This document shows positions 54,254 through 63,604 of a DNA stretch of 64,000 nucleotides, one piece after another. The translations under genes were made by a program, and so were the position numbers. The notes below the pieces were generated by a model, which had not been told where the DNA came from, made no database searches, and worked only from the letters and a program-made list of their open reading frames with translations. Origin of the DNA: Natrialba hulunbeirensis JCM 10989 (lineage in GTDB: Archaea > Halobacteriota > Halobacteria > Halobacteriales > Natrialbaceae); the NCBI RefSeq assembly GCF_000337575.1, contig NZ_AOIM01000013.1, positions 1 to 64,000 on the forward strand. The letters are read 5' to 3'. The first letter of the stretch is position 1. Each line of letters starts with the position of its first letter.

Positions 54254-56287
54254 TCAGTCAGTGACGACATCCTCGTTACCCCGCCGAAACAGCGTTTCCA
54301 CGTTCTCCGGATGGAAATCCTCGGGTGATACGTCCCCATCAGCATCCATCGCCCGCGCGAGATAACTCACGCTGTTGATCAACCCCAGATGCGAGAACGC
54401 CTGCGGAAAATTTCCGAGCAGTCGACCGCTATCGGGGTCGACCTTCTCCGAATACAGCCCGAGCGGCGAGGCGTACTCGAGTACCGATTCGAAGTACTCC
54501 GTCGCGAGCTCGAGTCGGTTCGAGAGGACGAGCGCGTCGATGAGCCAGAACGAACAGAGCAGGAAGGGCTCCTCCTCGTCTTCCCGCACGTCGGTATCCA
54601 CGAAGCGCACGACGAGCCCGTCGTCGGTCGCGAGCTTCTCGAGGACGGTGTCGATGGTCGACTGGACGCGCTCGTCCTCTGGCGGGAGGAACTCGTAGAT
54701 TGGGATCAGGAGTGCCGTCGCGTCGACCGCCTCGTCACTTTCGAAGTGCTGGACGAAACTGCCGGCAGCCTCGCTGTAGCCGCGCGTTTCGATCGCTTCA
54801 CGAACCTCGTCGCGCGTGTCTCTCCAGCGTTCGAGCGGCGCGTCGAAGTCGTTTTCCTCGGCCAGCGCGATGCCGCGGTCGAGCGCGACCCAGCACAGCA
54901 GTTTGGAGTGCAGGAAGTGACGATGTTCCTCGCGGAACTCCCAGATGCCGGCATCCGGCTGGTCCCAGTTGCGACAGACGTAGTTGATGCTCTCGATGAC
55001 GGCGTCCCAGCTGTCCTCGCTCAGTCCGGCGTCCTCGTCGAACTGGACGGTTTCGTAGATGGCCTGAACGAACGTGCCGTGGACGTCGAGCTGGAGCTGT
55101 GATGCGGCACCGTTGCCGACCCGAACCGGACCCGTGTCGCGATAGCCGGCGAGATGATCGAGCGTCCGTTCGTCGAGATCGTCGTCGTGTTCGCCGTGGA
55201 GTCCGTACAGCGGGCGAATCTCGGTGGGATGGTCCGTCGCGATGCCGACGAACCAGTCGAAGTAGTTCCTGGCTTCCTGACGGTGGCCCGTATCGTGCAG
55301 CGCCTGGACGGTGAACTTGGCGTCGCGAATCCAGTTGTACCGGTAGTCCCAGGTGCGATCAGAGCCGATTTTCTCTGGGATCGACGTGGTCGCTGCAGCC
55401 GGAATCGCCCCCGTCTCGTGGTGAATCAGGAGTTTCAAGACGAGTTCTGCGCGGACGACCATCTCGTGCCAGCGCTCCGGAACCGAGTCCGCTGCGCCGT
55501 CCCGGCCGCCGATCCACTCGCGCCAGTACCGTTTGGTCTCGTCGAGCCACTCCTGATACGACGGTGACTCCGGTTGTGCTGGCTCCCGGCCACCGTACTG
55601 GACGCCGACCCAGCAGGTGTCGTCGGCCTCGAGCGAGACGGTCCCGGTCGCTCGCGCTTCCTCGTGGTCGATTTCGAGGTCGGCGTCGCCGACGTAGTGG
55701 ACTGGCTGGTGGCGCTGGTCGAGCCAGTCGTCTTCATCGTCGCTGTCTTCGGTGCCGCCAGTGTCCGCCCCCTCGCCACCTTCCCGCCTCGCCGTAATAC
55801 CATCCCTGACCGCCTCGAACGTCGGCGTCACTCGCGCGTACTCGAGTCGGGGTTCGAAGACGACCTGACACGCCATCGAGCCGCGGTCGCACTCGAGTCG
55901 GCGGTAGATGGCGTGTTGTGGCTGTGGGTGCTGGTCGTCTGCGTGCTGGGAGTCCGAACCGATTTGGTCGGTCCGCTGCGTAGCGTCGTTACCGTTCCGG
56001 ATCGGCATGAAGTCGGTGACCGTGACCTGACCGCTCTCCGTTTCGAAAATCGTCTGCAGGACGTTCGTCCGGTCTGCATACCGGTGGCTCGACTCGTAGT
56101 CGTCAGTCACTGGTGACACGGTGAAGTGTCCGCCGTCGTCCGCATCGAGAACGCGAGCGAAGACGCTCGGCGATTCGAGGTGGGGGAAACAGCACCAGTC
56201 GATCGAACCGGCTCGGCTGACCAGTGCACACCGGTCGTCGTTGCCGATACTGCCGTAGTCGCGAAGGGGTGGATACTCGTGTTCCAT
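54254..56287 (-). CDS. GH15 family glucoamylase/trehalase-like enzyme
   Basis: A 677-residue protein of the other GH15 branch, beginning EHEYPPLRDYGSIGNDDRCALVSRAGSIDWCCFPHLESPSVFARVLD, the typical opening of glucoamylase/trehalase-type proteins. The barrel has GSDRTWDYRYNWIRDAKF, WEFREEHRHFLHSKLLCWVALDRG with the acid Glu, and LYSEKVDPDSGRLLGNFPQAFSHLGLINS with the base Glu. An acidic insert lies near residue 195. I placed the start at ATG 56,287; the open frame upstream is Pro-rich and crosses a G-rich gap. The substrate could be trehalose or short maltodextrins. Confidence 0.87.
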   Translation of the reverse strand: MEHEYPPLRDYGSIGNDDRCALVSRAGSIDWCCFPHLESPSVFARVLDADDGGHFTVSPVTDDYESSHRYADRTNVLQTIFETESGQVTVTDFMPIRNGNDATQRTDQIGSDSQHADDQHPQPQHAIYRRLECDRGSMACQVVFEPRLEYARVTPTFEAVRDGITARREGGEGADTGGTEDSDDEDDWLDQRHQPVHYVGDADLEIDHEEARATGTVSLEADDTCWVGVQYGGREPAQPESPSYQEWLDETKRYWREWIGGRDGAADSVPERWHEMVVRAELVLKLLIHHETGAIPAAATTSIPEKIGSDRTWDYRYNWIRDAKFTVQALHDTGHRQEARNYFDWFVGIATDHPTEIRPLYGLHGEHDDDLDERTLDHLAGYRDTGPVRVGNGAASQLQLDVHGTFVQAIYETVQFDEDAGLSEDSWDAVIESINYVCRNWDQPDAGIWEFREEHRHFLHSKLLCWVALDRGIALAEENDFDAPLERWRDTRDEVREAIETRGYSEAAGSFVQHFESDEAVDATALLIPIYEFLPPEDERVQSTIDTVLEKLATDDGLVVRFVDTDVREDEEEPFLLCSFWLIDALVLSNRLELATEYFESVLEYASPLGLYSEKVDPDSGRLLGNFPQAFSHLGLINSVSYLARAMDADGDVSPEDFHPENVETLFRRGNEDVVTD

Positions 56288-56605
56288 CGTTGTGTTCACG
56301 TGGAAACTCTGGCACGGTGCCCGTGTTTCGGTGCCTGGGGTGGGAGGCGAACCGAGGGGACCGCGGCCAGGTGGGGTGTGGGTAGGGTGTGGGTGTGGGG
56401 TGATGACGGTTAGGCGAGGTTCCAGCGGTCGCGGAGAGTCAGTGACCCGTTGTGTTGTCACCGTTCACGCGCATAAATGTCGGCCAGCAGCGGCCGGGTG
56501 TGGCGAGTAACGAGCGCCTACACGAGTTATCGGGCATCCAAGAGAGTGAGAACAATGGCGTGCTGGCCGGCGTTTTATGGCCCTCGTCACGGTGGAACGT
56601 CTACG
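56288..56605. other. 318-bp gap with a G-quadruplex motif
   Basis: No gene is supported. At 56,373-56,400 the plus strand has five runs of three or four G separated by loops of two or three bases, a strong G-quadruplex pattern. It lies 86-113 bp upstream of the minus-strand GH15 start and over 200 bp from the plus-strand protease start. Confidence 0.65.
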
Positions 56606-57757
56606 ATGGGACGACAACGACAGCACGAACTCTCACGGCGGCGACTCCTTCGAGCGGGCAGCAGCGCCGCAGTCGTCGGGATCAGCGCCGGAGCAGGTGT
56701 CGGCACCGGCGGCGCTGATAGAGTGGCGACACGCAGACTGCAGGACGACACCGCAGACGACGAGAACGGCGAGGACAGCGACGATCCGTTCGACGCCGGC
56801 GGCCCCTACGCTGACGTCTACGACGATATCATCGACGACGTCGTGCTGGTGACCGTCGTCGGCTCGGACGATCCGTTCGACGACGACCCCGGCGGCATCG
56901 GTTCCGGCTTCGTCGTCGGCGATCACGTCGTCACCAACGCCCACGTCGTCGGAGAAGCCAGCACCGTCGAACTCCAGTTCCGTGACGAACAGTGGCGCGA
57001 AGGCGAGGTAGTCGGCACCGACAGTCACAGCGACCTCGCCGCGATCGCCGTTGATGACCTCCCGGATATCACGGACGGACTCTCGTTTACGGCTGACGAC
57101 CCGGTGATCGGCCAGGAGGCCCTCGTCCTCGGGAACCCGCTCGGACTCGACGCCTCGCTCTCCCAGGGAATCGTCAGCGGCCTCGACCGCCAACTGCCGA
57201 GCCCGACCGGTTTTGCCATTCCGGCCGCGATCCAGACCGATGCGCCGGTCAACCCGGGCAACAGCGGCGGCCCGCTCGTCTCGCTGGACGGCGAGGTCCT
57301 CGGCGTCGTCTTCGCCGGTGCCGGCCAGACCATCGGCTTCGCAATCGCCGCACAGCTCGCAGACCGCGTCATCCCGGCACTCGTCGAAGACGGCGAGTAC
57401 GAACACCCATACATGGGGATCGGCGTCTCGGCGGTCGGACCGCAGGTTGCCGAGGCGAACGACCTCGAGGAAGCCCGCGGCGTTCTCGTCTCCGAAGTCG
57501 TCCCCGATTCGCCGGCAGACGGTGTCCTCGAACCGATCGACGGTGAGACAATGATCGACGGCGACCCCGTCCCGATCGGTGGCGACGTGATCGTCTCGAT
57601 CGGTGACGAAGACATCCCGAACGAGGCGCGTCTGACTTCCGTCCTGGCACTCGAGACGACCCCCGGCGAAACAGTCGAACTCGAGGTCATCCGCGAGGGC
57701 GAGTCCCAGCAGGTGGAGGTGACACTCGAGGAGCGACCGGATGTCGACCTCCCATAG
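56606..57757 (+). CDS. Tat-exported HtrA/Deg-type serine protease
   Basis: A 383-residue trypsin-like protease with a C-terminal PDZ domain. The Tat signal is SRRRLLRAGSSAAVVGISAGAG. The catalytic triad is His in TNAHVV near residue 109, Asp in SHSDLAAI near 140 and Ser in NPGNSGGPL near 218. An acidic segment (DDTADDENGEDSDDPFD) follows the signal. The PDZ domain begins MGIGVSAVGPQVAEAN and includes SPADGVLEPID. It probably trims damaged extracellular proteins. The ATG at 56,606 is the start; longer frames upstream are low complexity. Confidence 0.9.
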   Translation: MGRQRQHELSRRRLLRAGSSAAVVGISAGAGVGTGGADRVATRRLQDDTADDENGEDSDDPFDAGGPYADVYDDIIDDVVLVTVVGSDDPFDDDPGGIGSGFVVGDHVVTNAHVVGEASTVELQFRDEQWREGEVVGTDSHSDLAAIAVDDLPDITDGLSFTADDPVIGQEALVLGNPLGLDASLSQGIVSGLDRQLPSPTGFAIPAAIQTDAPVNPGNSGGPLVSLDGEVLGVVFAGAGQTIGFAIAAQLADRVIPALVEDGEYEHPYMGIGVSAVGPQVAEANDLEEARGVLVSEVVPDSPADGVLEPIDGETMIDGDPVPIGGDVIVSIGDEDIPNEARLTSVLALETTPGETVELEVIREGESQQVEVTLEERPDVDLP

Positions 57758-57848
57758 CGACGGCAACGGACGACTGACAGACGAGGACGAGCAGATCATC
57801 ACCGGATCCGACAGCCACCACCAGAACTGACAAAACTCCACACCACCC

Positions 57849-58805
57849 ATGACACAACTCGGCTACAAACTCATCTGCGAGGAGCACGGCCCGACCGACC
57901 TCACCCAGTACGCCACCCTGGCCGACCAGTCCGCGTTCGAGTTCGCGATGATCTCGGACCACTTCCACCCCTGGACCTCGACGCAGGGCGAGAGCCCGTT
58001 CGTCTGGAACGTCATCGGCGCAATCGCGCAGGCGACCGACGACCTCCGGCTCGGCACGTCCATCACCTGTCCGATCATTCGATACCACCCCGGACTCATC
58101 GCACAGGCGGCCGCGACGGCGGGCGTCCAGCTTCCCGGCCAGTTCTTCCTCGGCGTCGGCACCGGCGAGAACTTGAGCGAGCACGTCTTCGGCGACCGCT
58201 GGCCGCCACACGCGATTCGACTCGAGATGCTCCGCGAAGCCGTCGACCTCATCCGCACCCTCTGGGAAGGAGAAACGACGAGCTACCGCGGCGAGTACTA
58301 CACTGTCGAAAACGCGCGCCTCTACACGCTGCCCGACGAACTGCCGCCGATTCCGATTGCGGCCGACGGGCCGAAAACGGCACGCGCAGCGGGCGAGATC
58401 GGCGACGGACTCGTGGCCGTCGCGCCGGACGAAGAACTCGTCGAGGCGTTCGAAGACGGCGGCGGCAAGAACAAGCCGCGATACGCTGAGATCGATGTCT
58501 GCTACGCCGAAGACGAGCAGGAAGCTATCGAAACCGCCCACGAAATCTGGCCGCAGGCGGCGCTTCCTGGCGAACTGCTCTGGGAACTCGCGACACCCGC
58601 TCACTTCCAGCAGGCGACCGAGGCCGTTTCCGAGGAGGACATCGCCGACCTCGTCGTCTGCGGGCCAGATCCCGACGCGCACATCGAGACGATTCAGGAG
58701 TACGTCGACGCCGGCTTCGATCACATCGCGATCCACCAGATCGGCTCGAATCAGGCCGAGTTCATCGAGTTCTACGAGGAAGCAGTCATTCCCGAAATCG
58801 ACTGA
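57849..58805 (+). CDS. F420-dependent LLM class oxidoreductase
   Basis: A 318-residue luciferase-like monooxygenase of the F420-dependent glucose-6-phosphate dehydrogenase-like group. Motifs are AMISDHFHPWTSTQGESPFVW near residue 32, RLGTSITCPIIRYHPGLIAQAAAT, GVGTGENLSEHVFGDRWPP and IPIAADGPKTARAAGEIGDGLV. The fold is a TIM barrel. The substrate is unknown; group members oxidise alcohols or sugars with coenzyme F420. Confidence 0.88.
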   Translation: MTQLGYKLICEEHGPTDLTQYATLADQSAFEFAMISDHFHPWTSTQGESPFVWNVIGAIAQATDDLRLGTSITCPIIRYHPGLIAQAAATAGVQLPGQFFLGVGTGENLSEHVFGDRWPPHAIRLEMLREAVDLIRTLWEGETTSYRGEYYTVENARLYTLPDELPPIPIAADGPKTARAAGEIGDGLVAVAPDEELVEAFEDGGGKNKPRYAEIDVCYAEDEQEAIETAHEIWPQAALPGELLWELATPAHFQQATEAVSEEDIADLVVCGPDPDAHIETIQEYVDAGFDHIAIHQIGSNQAEFIEFYEEAVIPEID

Positions 58806-58877
58806 GACGGGCTACTGCCAACACAGCCCACAAAACGGTCCACGAAACGGTCGGCCCGCCACGAAGCAGTCGGCTCG

Positions 58878-59105
58878 CTACTCTTCAGTCTCCTTCTCGA
58901 GTTCGGCTGCCTCCTCACCTTCCTCGCCTTCCTGCTCGTCCTGCTCGCCACGTTCGTCCCGCCTCGGTGCGCTCTGGGACCCAACGTCGGTACTCCCCTC
59001 GTCGACCTCGTCCGGATCGCGGTCGATGCGCTCGAGTTCGTCTTCGATCTCCGCCTTGCGCTCTGATTCGTACTCGTCTGCTCGATCGGTGTTGTCTTCT
59101 GCCAT
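58878..59105 (-). CDS. Small highly acidic protein
   Basis: A 75-residue protein, about half Asp/Glu (AEDNTDRADEYESERKAEIE at the start, ELEKETEE at the end), with no hydrophobic core or metal motif. The first 30 residues could form a helix. Short acidic proteins like this are common in haloarchaea, but this could also be an unexpressed frame in GC-rich DNA. Confidence 0.5.
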   Translation of the reverse strand: MAEDNTDRADEYESERKAEIEDELERIDRDPDEVDEGSTDVGSQSAPRRDERGEQDEQEGEEGEEAAELEKETEE

Positions 59106-59243
59106 ACTCCGACTTCAGCCGCGGGTCGTTTGGACGACCGGCCGTCGAGTGCAACGTCGGGTCGCTGTTGTCGGCGGTCGGTACTCGAGTACACGCGGGT
59201 TCAGCCGAGTACCACAGACGATTGCTCGGAAAACACGAAAGAC

Positions 59244-59252
59244 AGATAAAAG
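59244..59252 (+). promoter_or_regulatory. TATA box of secE-spt5
   Basis: AGATAAAAG lies about 29 nt before the secE ATG at 59,277, the spacing of a leaderless promoter. It would drive both secE and the overlapping spt5. Confidence 0.5.
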
Positions 59253-59276
59253 TCCCCGCGTTGTGAACAGACAAAT

Positions 59277-59456
59277 ATGGACGTTCCCTACGATCTCACC
59301 TCGTACGTTCGGGTGTTGAAAATGGCGACGACACCCACCACCCAGGAGTTCCTTCAGGTGTCGAAGATCGCCGGTGCAGGCATCCTACTGGTCGGATTCA
59401 TCGGCTTCATCATCGGCGGCATCATGCTGTTGCTGACCGGTACTGGTGGTGTCTAA
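59277..59456 (+). CDS. secE: Protein translocase subunit SecE/Sec61 gamma
   Basis: A 59-residue single-span protein ([20 protein letters not shown] first, then the helix [21 protein letters not shown]) matching archaeal SecE. It clamps the SecY channel. Position 59,277 is the only ATG giving the amphipathic N-terminal helix ([23 protein letters not shown]). Its stop overlaps the next start by one base (TAATG), so Spt5 is translationally coupled, a conserved archaeal arrangement. Confidence 0.93.
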   Translation: MDVPYDLTSYVRVLKMATTPTTQEFLQVSKIAGAGILLVGFIGFIIGGIMLLLTGTGGV

Positions 59457-59893
59457 TGGGTATATTCGCTGTCAAAACGACGGCGAGCCAGGAGCGCACC
59501 GTCGCGGAGATGATCATCAACCGCGAGGAACCCGAGATTCACGCCGCGCTCGCGCCTGACTCGCTGACCTCGTACGTGATGGTCGAAGCTGAGGGCAGTG
59601 CCGTCCTGAACCGGGTACTCGAGGACATCCCCCACGCGCGCAGCATCGTCCCCGGCGAGTCCGATATTTCCGAAGTCGAGCACTTCCTCTCGCCAAAGCC
59701 GGACGTCGAGGGCATTGCAGAGGGAGACATCGTCGAACTCATCGCCGGCCCGTTCAAGGGCGAGAAGGCACAGGTCCAGCGCATCGACGAAGGCAAGGAT
59801 CAGGTGACGGTCGAACTCTACGAGGCGACGGTCCCGATTCCGGTGACAGTTCGCGGCGACCAGATCCGCGTGCTCGACTCCGACGAGCGATAG
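59456..59893 (+). CDS. spt5: Transcription elongation factor Spt5
   Basis: A 145-residue protein with an N-terminal NGN domain ([20 protein letters not shown] ... [29 protein letters not shown]) and a C-terminal KOW domain ([33 protein letters not shown]). It binds the RNA polymerase clamp with Spt4 and promotes elongation. Length and domain order are standard for archaea. Confidence 0.95.
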   Translation: MGIFAVKTTASQERTVAEMIINREEPEIHAALAPDSLTSYVMVEAEGSAVLNRVLEDIPHARSIVPGESDISEVEHFLSPKPDVEGIAEGDIVELIAGPFKGEKAQVQRIDEGKDQVTVELYEATVPIPVTVRGDQIRVLDSDER

Positions 59894-59975
59894 CGCGCCG
59901 ACGAGCGAGACGGCGTCTCCGTCAGTCAGTCACCAGTTACCAGTCAGACAGTTCGTTCTGATCTGTGAATTATAA

Positions 59976-60275
59976 CTACTCCTGCACATCGGAGCCGATC
60001 GACTCCGGATCAGCCACATCTGCAACTGTCTCCAGTAACTCCTCGCGCTCGCGTACGTCGGCCGAATTCGCACCGTAGGCGCGCACGTACTCCGCGCGGC
60101 TGTGTTCCGTGAACGTGTGGCGAATCGCGAGATACCCATCGGGAACGAGTGCGTCACAGATTTCGCACTCGAGATGGTCGTGTGCCGTCGCCTGATGGGT
60201 GACAGCCGACTCGATGTCGCCGAAGACGTCGCCGCAGCCGTCGATCTCGCATTCCCAGGCTAGTCCCGTTCCCAT
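59976..60275 (-). CDS. Small C2H2-like zinc-finger protein
   Basis: A 99-residue protein with two Cys/His clusters: CEIDGCGDVF ... H..H (THQATAHDH) and CEIC...H...H (IRHTFTEH). Each could bind one zinc. A C-terminal acidic helix follows. It resembles small haloarchaeal zinc-finger proteins of unknown role; I see no DNA-binding residue pattern beyond the fingers. Confidence 0.75.
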   Translation of the reverse strand: MGTGLAWECEIDGCGDVFGDIESAVTHQATAHDHLECEICDALVPDGYLAIRHTFTEHSRAEYVRAYGANSADVREREELLETVADVADPESIGSDVQE

Positions 60276-60398
60276 TCGTCTTCGCGTCGAACTGGACGGG
60301 CCGCCCTAATGGTCTTTTCGTAGTACACGTGACGGAATAGACAGGTTCGAATCCAGTGACCGGCCCCATAGCGAATCAGAATTCATAACTCTCCGGTC

Positions 60399-61178
60399 GT
60401 GAAACGAGCAGTCGTGAGTGATGGAGTGTCGTCTCGGGTCGACTGTCACGTGAAGGTGCTCGACGAAACCGTCGTCGAGCGCGCCACGCGAGCGGGACTC
60501 GACGTGATCGTCTACGCACCGCACTTCCAACGGCTGCCAGAGATTCGGGAAACGGCCACACGGTACTCGAGTGACGAACTGCTGGTCGTCCCCGGTCGCG
60601 AGGTGTTCACCGGCCCCTGGTCCAACCGCAAACACGTCCTCGCGATCGGACTTGAGGAGCCGGTTCCGGATTTCATCACACTCGAGGCGGTGATGACCGA
60701 GTTCGACCGACAGGACGCGACGGTGCTCGCCCCGCACCCAGACTTCCTGAACGTGAGTCTCTCGCCGGCCGACCTGCGCCAGTACCGTGAGACGATCGAC
60801 GCCGTCGAGATTTTCAACCCGAAACACCTGCCGCCACACAACCGACGGGCGCGGCGGCTGGCGGAGGAACTCGAGTTGCCGCCGTTCACGTCGTCGTATG
60901 CACACCTGCCGAGTTCGGTGGGTGTGGCCCACACGACGTTCGAGACGGCGATCGAGTCCGAGGCGGAGCTCTGTGAGGCGTTCGAGGACGACGCTCCACG
61001 ACAGATTGTCCGCTCGAACGGGCTCGACCGGTGGCTGACGACGACGGCGGAGTTGCTCCATCTCGGGTACGAGAACACGTGGAAGAAGGCGGAGCGGCTG
61101 TTTCTCTCGGGGACGGAGCCGACGCATCCGGACCACATCGCCTACGACGGGCGGTTCGACGACGCGGCGGTGTACTGA
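60399..61178 (+). CDS. PHP domain-containing protein
   Basis: A 259-residue metal-dependent phosphoesterase-like protein. The N-terminal HxH-like motif is DCHVKVLDE near residue 16; later metal ligands are in YAPHFQRLPEI, VPGREVFTGP, LAPHPDFLN and SSYAHLPSSVG. It lacks a polymerase domain, unlike PolX nearby. The start at 60,399 is a GTG; another possible start lies a few codons in. Related proteins act on nucleic acid or phosphate esters; the substrate is unknown. Confidence 0.8.
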   Translation: MKRAVVSDGVSSRVDCHVKVLDETVVERATRAGLDVIVYAPHFQRLPEIRETATRYSSDELLVVPGREVFTGPWSNRKHVLAIGLEEPVPDFITLEAVMTEFDRQDATVLAPHPDFLNVSLSPADLRQYRETIDAVEIFNPKHLPPHNRRARRLAEELELPPFTSSYAHLPSSVGVAHTTFETAIESEAELCEAFEDDAPRQIVRSNGLDRWLTTTAELLHLGYENTWKKAERLFLSGTEPTHPDHIAYDGRFDDAAVY

Positions 61179-61320
61179 TCACGGTTCGTCCGATTGAAGT
61201 CCCACAGACAGCCTGTTCTTCCGAACGAATGCGCGGTGTGAGCGCGAGAAGTGGGTGCCGAGCAGACGGAGTACTCGAGTACGAGAGGAGATCGGTCAGT
61301 AGTGTCCGATACGAGATCCG

Positions 61321-61815
61321 TCAGTAGTCCTCGAGTGTCTGTGCGACACGATCCCAGTGGCTCCCACGCCAGAAGTACTGCCCGCACGAGCGACAGCGCC
61401 AGACGGCCCTCGAATCGGTCTCCTCGTCTTCGCCACCGTCGTCGTCGGCTGGGCCCTCGACCGGATCCGGCGCATACTCGGGCGTCTCCGCCGACGGATC
61501 GACGCGCTCGAGTACCCCGTTGCACCGCCCGCAGTACGAGGGCTCAGCTGCGAGTTCGAGTTCCACACCTGCCTCACTGAGTTCTCCCAGTTGTTCTTCC
61601 ACCTCGAGTGCCGTCAGCAGAATTGCGTCGTCCGCTCGGCCTGCGAGTTCGGTATCTCTCGTGACGAGCGTGCGGCCTTCCGTCTCCGCGGCGGCGAGCA
61701 GGTCGTCGTCGGACTCGAGTACCGGTTCGCGGTCACCCGCGTAGACCGTGTCGTAGTCGCACATCCGTAAGTAGGCGACGAGCCCGCCGCACATGGTGTC
61801 GAGGAGGAATCGCAT
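61321..61815 (-). CDS. Mut7-C RNase domain protein
   Basis: A 164-residue protein with a PIN-like N-terminal domain (MRFLLDTMCGGLVAYLRMCDYDT, first Asp at residue 6, then LVTRDTELA) and a C-terminal zinc ribbon (CGRCNGVL ... CRSCGQYFWRGSHWDR). This is the archaeal Mut7-C/DUF82 family, predicted to be a ribonuclease. An acidic linker (DPVEGPADDDGGEDEETD) separates the two parts of the zinc ribbon. Confidence 0.87.
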   Translation of the reverse strand: MRFLLDTMCGGLVAYLRMCDYDTVYAGDREPVLESDDDLLAAAETEGRTLVTRDTELAGRADDAILLTALEVEEQLGELSEAGVELELAAEPSYCGRCNGVLERVDPSAETPEYAPDPVEGPADDDGGEDEETDSRAVWRCRSCGQYFWRGSHWDRVAQTLEDY

Positions 61816-61843
61816 GGGTCGAAAGGAACGCCTGGGTGCGCGC

Positions 61844-63604
61844 TCAGTGCAGGAACGCCCGCAACTCCGAGAGCTCCCACGTGTTGATCACGTCCGCGGG
61901 CTCGGCCCAGCCCCGGCGCGCCGTGTGGACGCCCCAGCGCATATACTCGAGTGTCGACGGCCGGTGGGAGTCCGTGTTGACGGCGATCACTGCGCCCTCG
62001 TCGATGGCGGCCTGGACGGCGCTCCCCCAGAGGTCGAGGCGGCGTGGGTTAGCATTGACCTCGAGTGCAGTGTTGTGCTCGGCGGCAGCCGCACCGAGCG
62101 CGCTCGCGTCGAAGTCGAGACCGGAGCGCTCGTTCAGCATGCGGCCGCTGGGGTGGCCGAGAACGTCGATGGCTGGATTTTCGACGGCGGTGATGAGCCG
62201 GTCGGTCGCTCGTTCGGCGTCCTGGTCGAGCGCGCTGTGGGTCGAGGCGACGATAACATCGAGTGCGTCGATGACCTCCTCGGAGAGGCCGATCTCACCT
62301 TCGGCGTCGACGTTTGCCTCGATGCCGGCGAAGACGGTGATCTCGCTCTCGTCGTCGACCGCGCGGATTGCCTCGACCTGCTCCAGAATTTCGGCGTCCG
62401 AGAGCCCCATGCCGCCGACGATGCCGGGCCCCTCTGCGTGGTCGGCGATACCAAAGTAGTCGTAGCCCCGGTCCTCGGCGGCCGCCACCATCGCCTTGAT
62501 CGAGGTGTTGCCGTCGGACCACTCGGTGTGGCTGTGGAGGTCGCCGCGGATGTCCTCGCGCGTGAGCAGGTCCGGCAGGGCGTCGTTCTCGGCGGCCGTG
62601 ATCTCGCCGCGGTCGGTCCGCAGCTCCGGCGGAATCCACGGCAGCCCGAGTGCGTTGTACATTCCCCCCTCGGTCTCGCCGGCGATGCGTTCGCCGACGC
62701 GCTGGCCCTCGTCTCCGTCTTCGAGGTCGCTGACGTCGAAGACGCCGTACTCGTTGACCTTCAGGTCGCGGTCGATCGCGTAGTTACGGAGCCGGACGTT
62801 GTGGTCCTTGCTTCCCGTAAAGTACTGCAGCGCGGAGCCGAACTCGTCGGGGACGACCACGCGGAGGTCGACGCGACTCTCGCCGATTCGCACGCTCGCC
62901 TTCGCTGGGCCGGACTCGATTTCGCTGTCGACCGAGTCCCAGCCGACGAACTGCTCAATGACGGTTTCGTTCTCGTTCGTCGCGACGAGTACGTCCACGT
63001 CGCCGATGGTCTCGCGCCAGCGCCGGATCGAGCCCGCCACCTCGCAGCGCTCGACGACGTCGAGCGACTCGAGAAAGGCGAGCACGTCGTCGGCGAGCGG
63101 GCGGGCCTCGCCGAGCAACTGCCGCTGGCCGACCTCGCGTGCGAACTCGATGTTGTCGCGGATGTTTTCCTCCGTCTTCGGACCGAAGCCCTTGACCGCC
63201 TGAATCTCGCCGGCCTCGGCGGCGTCCTCGAGATCGTCCAGCGTTTCGATCCCCAGTTCGCGGTACAGTTTGCCGGCCGTCTTGGGGCCGACGCCCTCGA
63301 TTCGGGTGATGTCCGCGATGTCGATCGGGAGTTCGGCTTTGAGTTCCTCCAGTTCCTCGATCTCGCCGGTCTCGACGTACTCGACGATCTTTGCGGAAAT
63401 CGCGTCGCCGACGCCGTCGATTTCGTCGAGAATCTCCTCGTCGCCGTCTGCAACCCGGTCACCGATCGGAACGGGATGGGCACGAATGTTCTCAGCCGCA
63501 CGGCGATACGCGCGGGGTTTGTACTCCACGTCGTCGGCCTCGAGCAAGTCGGCGAACTCCTCGAAGCGGCCGGCGAGTTCGGCGTTGGTCGCCACCGTGA
63601 TCAC
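61844..63604 (-). CDS. polX: DNA polymerase X family with PHP domain
   Basis: A 586-residue PolX. The N-terminal 8-kDa-like and helix-hairpin-helix region (YKPRAYRRAAENIRAH, ITRIEGVGPKTAGKLY, VKGFGPKTEENIR) is followed by the polymerase palm with catalytic Asp pair IGDVDVLVATNE near residue 200. The C-terminal PHP domain (DLHSHTEWSDGNTS, near 350, then GIADHAEGPG and VNTDSHRP) gives 3'-5' exonuclease activity. It is a base-excision repair gap filler. GTG start at 63,604 overlaps the upstream stop by 4 bp (GTGA). Confidence 0.95.
   Translation of the reverse strand: MITVATNAELAGRFEEFADLLEADDVEYKPRAYRRAAENIRAHPVPIGDRVADGDEEILDEIDGVGDAISAKIVEYVETGEIEELEELKAELPIDIADITRIEGVGPKTAGKLYRELGIETLDDLEDAAEAGEIQAVKGFGPKTEENIRDNIEFAREVGQRQLLGEARPLADDVLAFLESLDVVERCEVAGSIRRWRETIGDVDVLVATNENETVIEQFVGWDSVDSEIESGPAKASVRIGESRVDLRVVVPDEFGSALQYFTGSKDHNVRLRNYAIDRDLKVNEYGVFDVSDLEDGDEGQRVGERIAGETEGGMYNALGLPWIPPELRTDRGEITAAENDALPDLLTREDIRGDLHSHTEWSDGNTSIKAMVAAAEDRGYDYFGIADHAEGPGIVGGMGLSDAEILEQVEAIRAVDDESEITVFAGIEANVDAEGEIGLSEEVIDALDVIVASTHSALDQDAERATDRLITAVENPAIDVLGHPSGRMLNERSGLDFDASALGAAAAEHNTALEVNANPRRLDLWGSAVQAAIDEGAVIAVNTDSHRPSTLEYMRWGVHTARRGWAEPADVINTWELSELRAFLH

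Noticed and set aside
60298-60366. Functional tRNA gene
   Set aside because: Only the acceptor-like pairing and T-loop are present; no D or anticodon arm can be drawn. Kept only as a low-interest finding.
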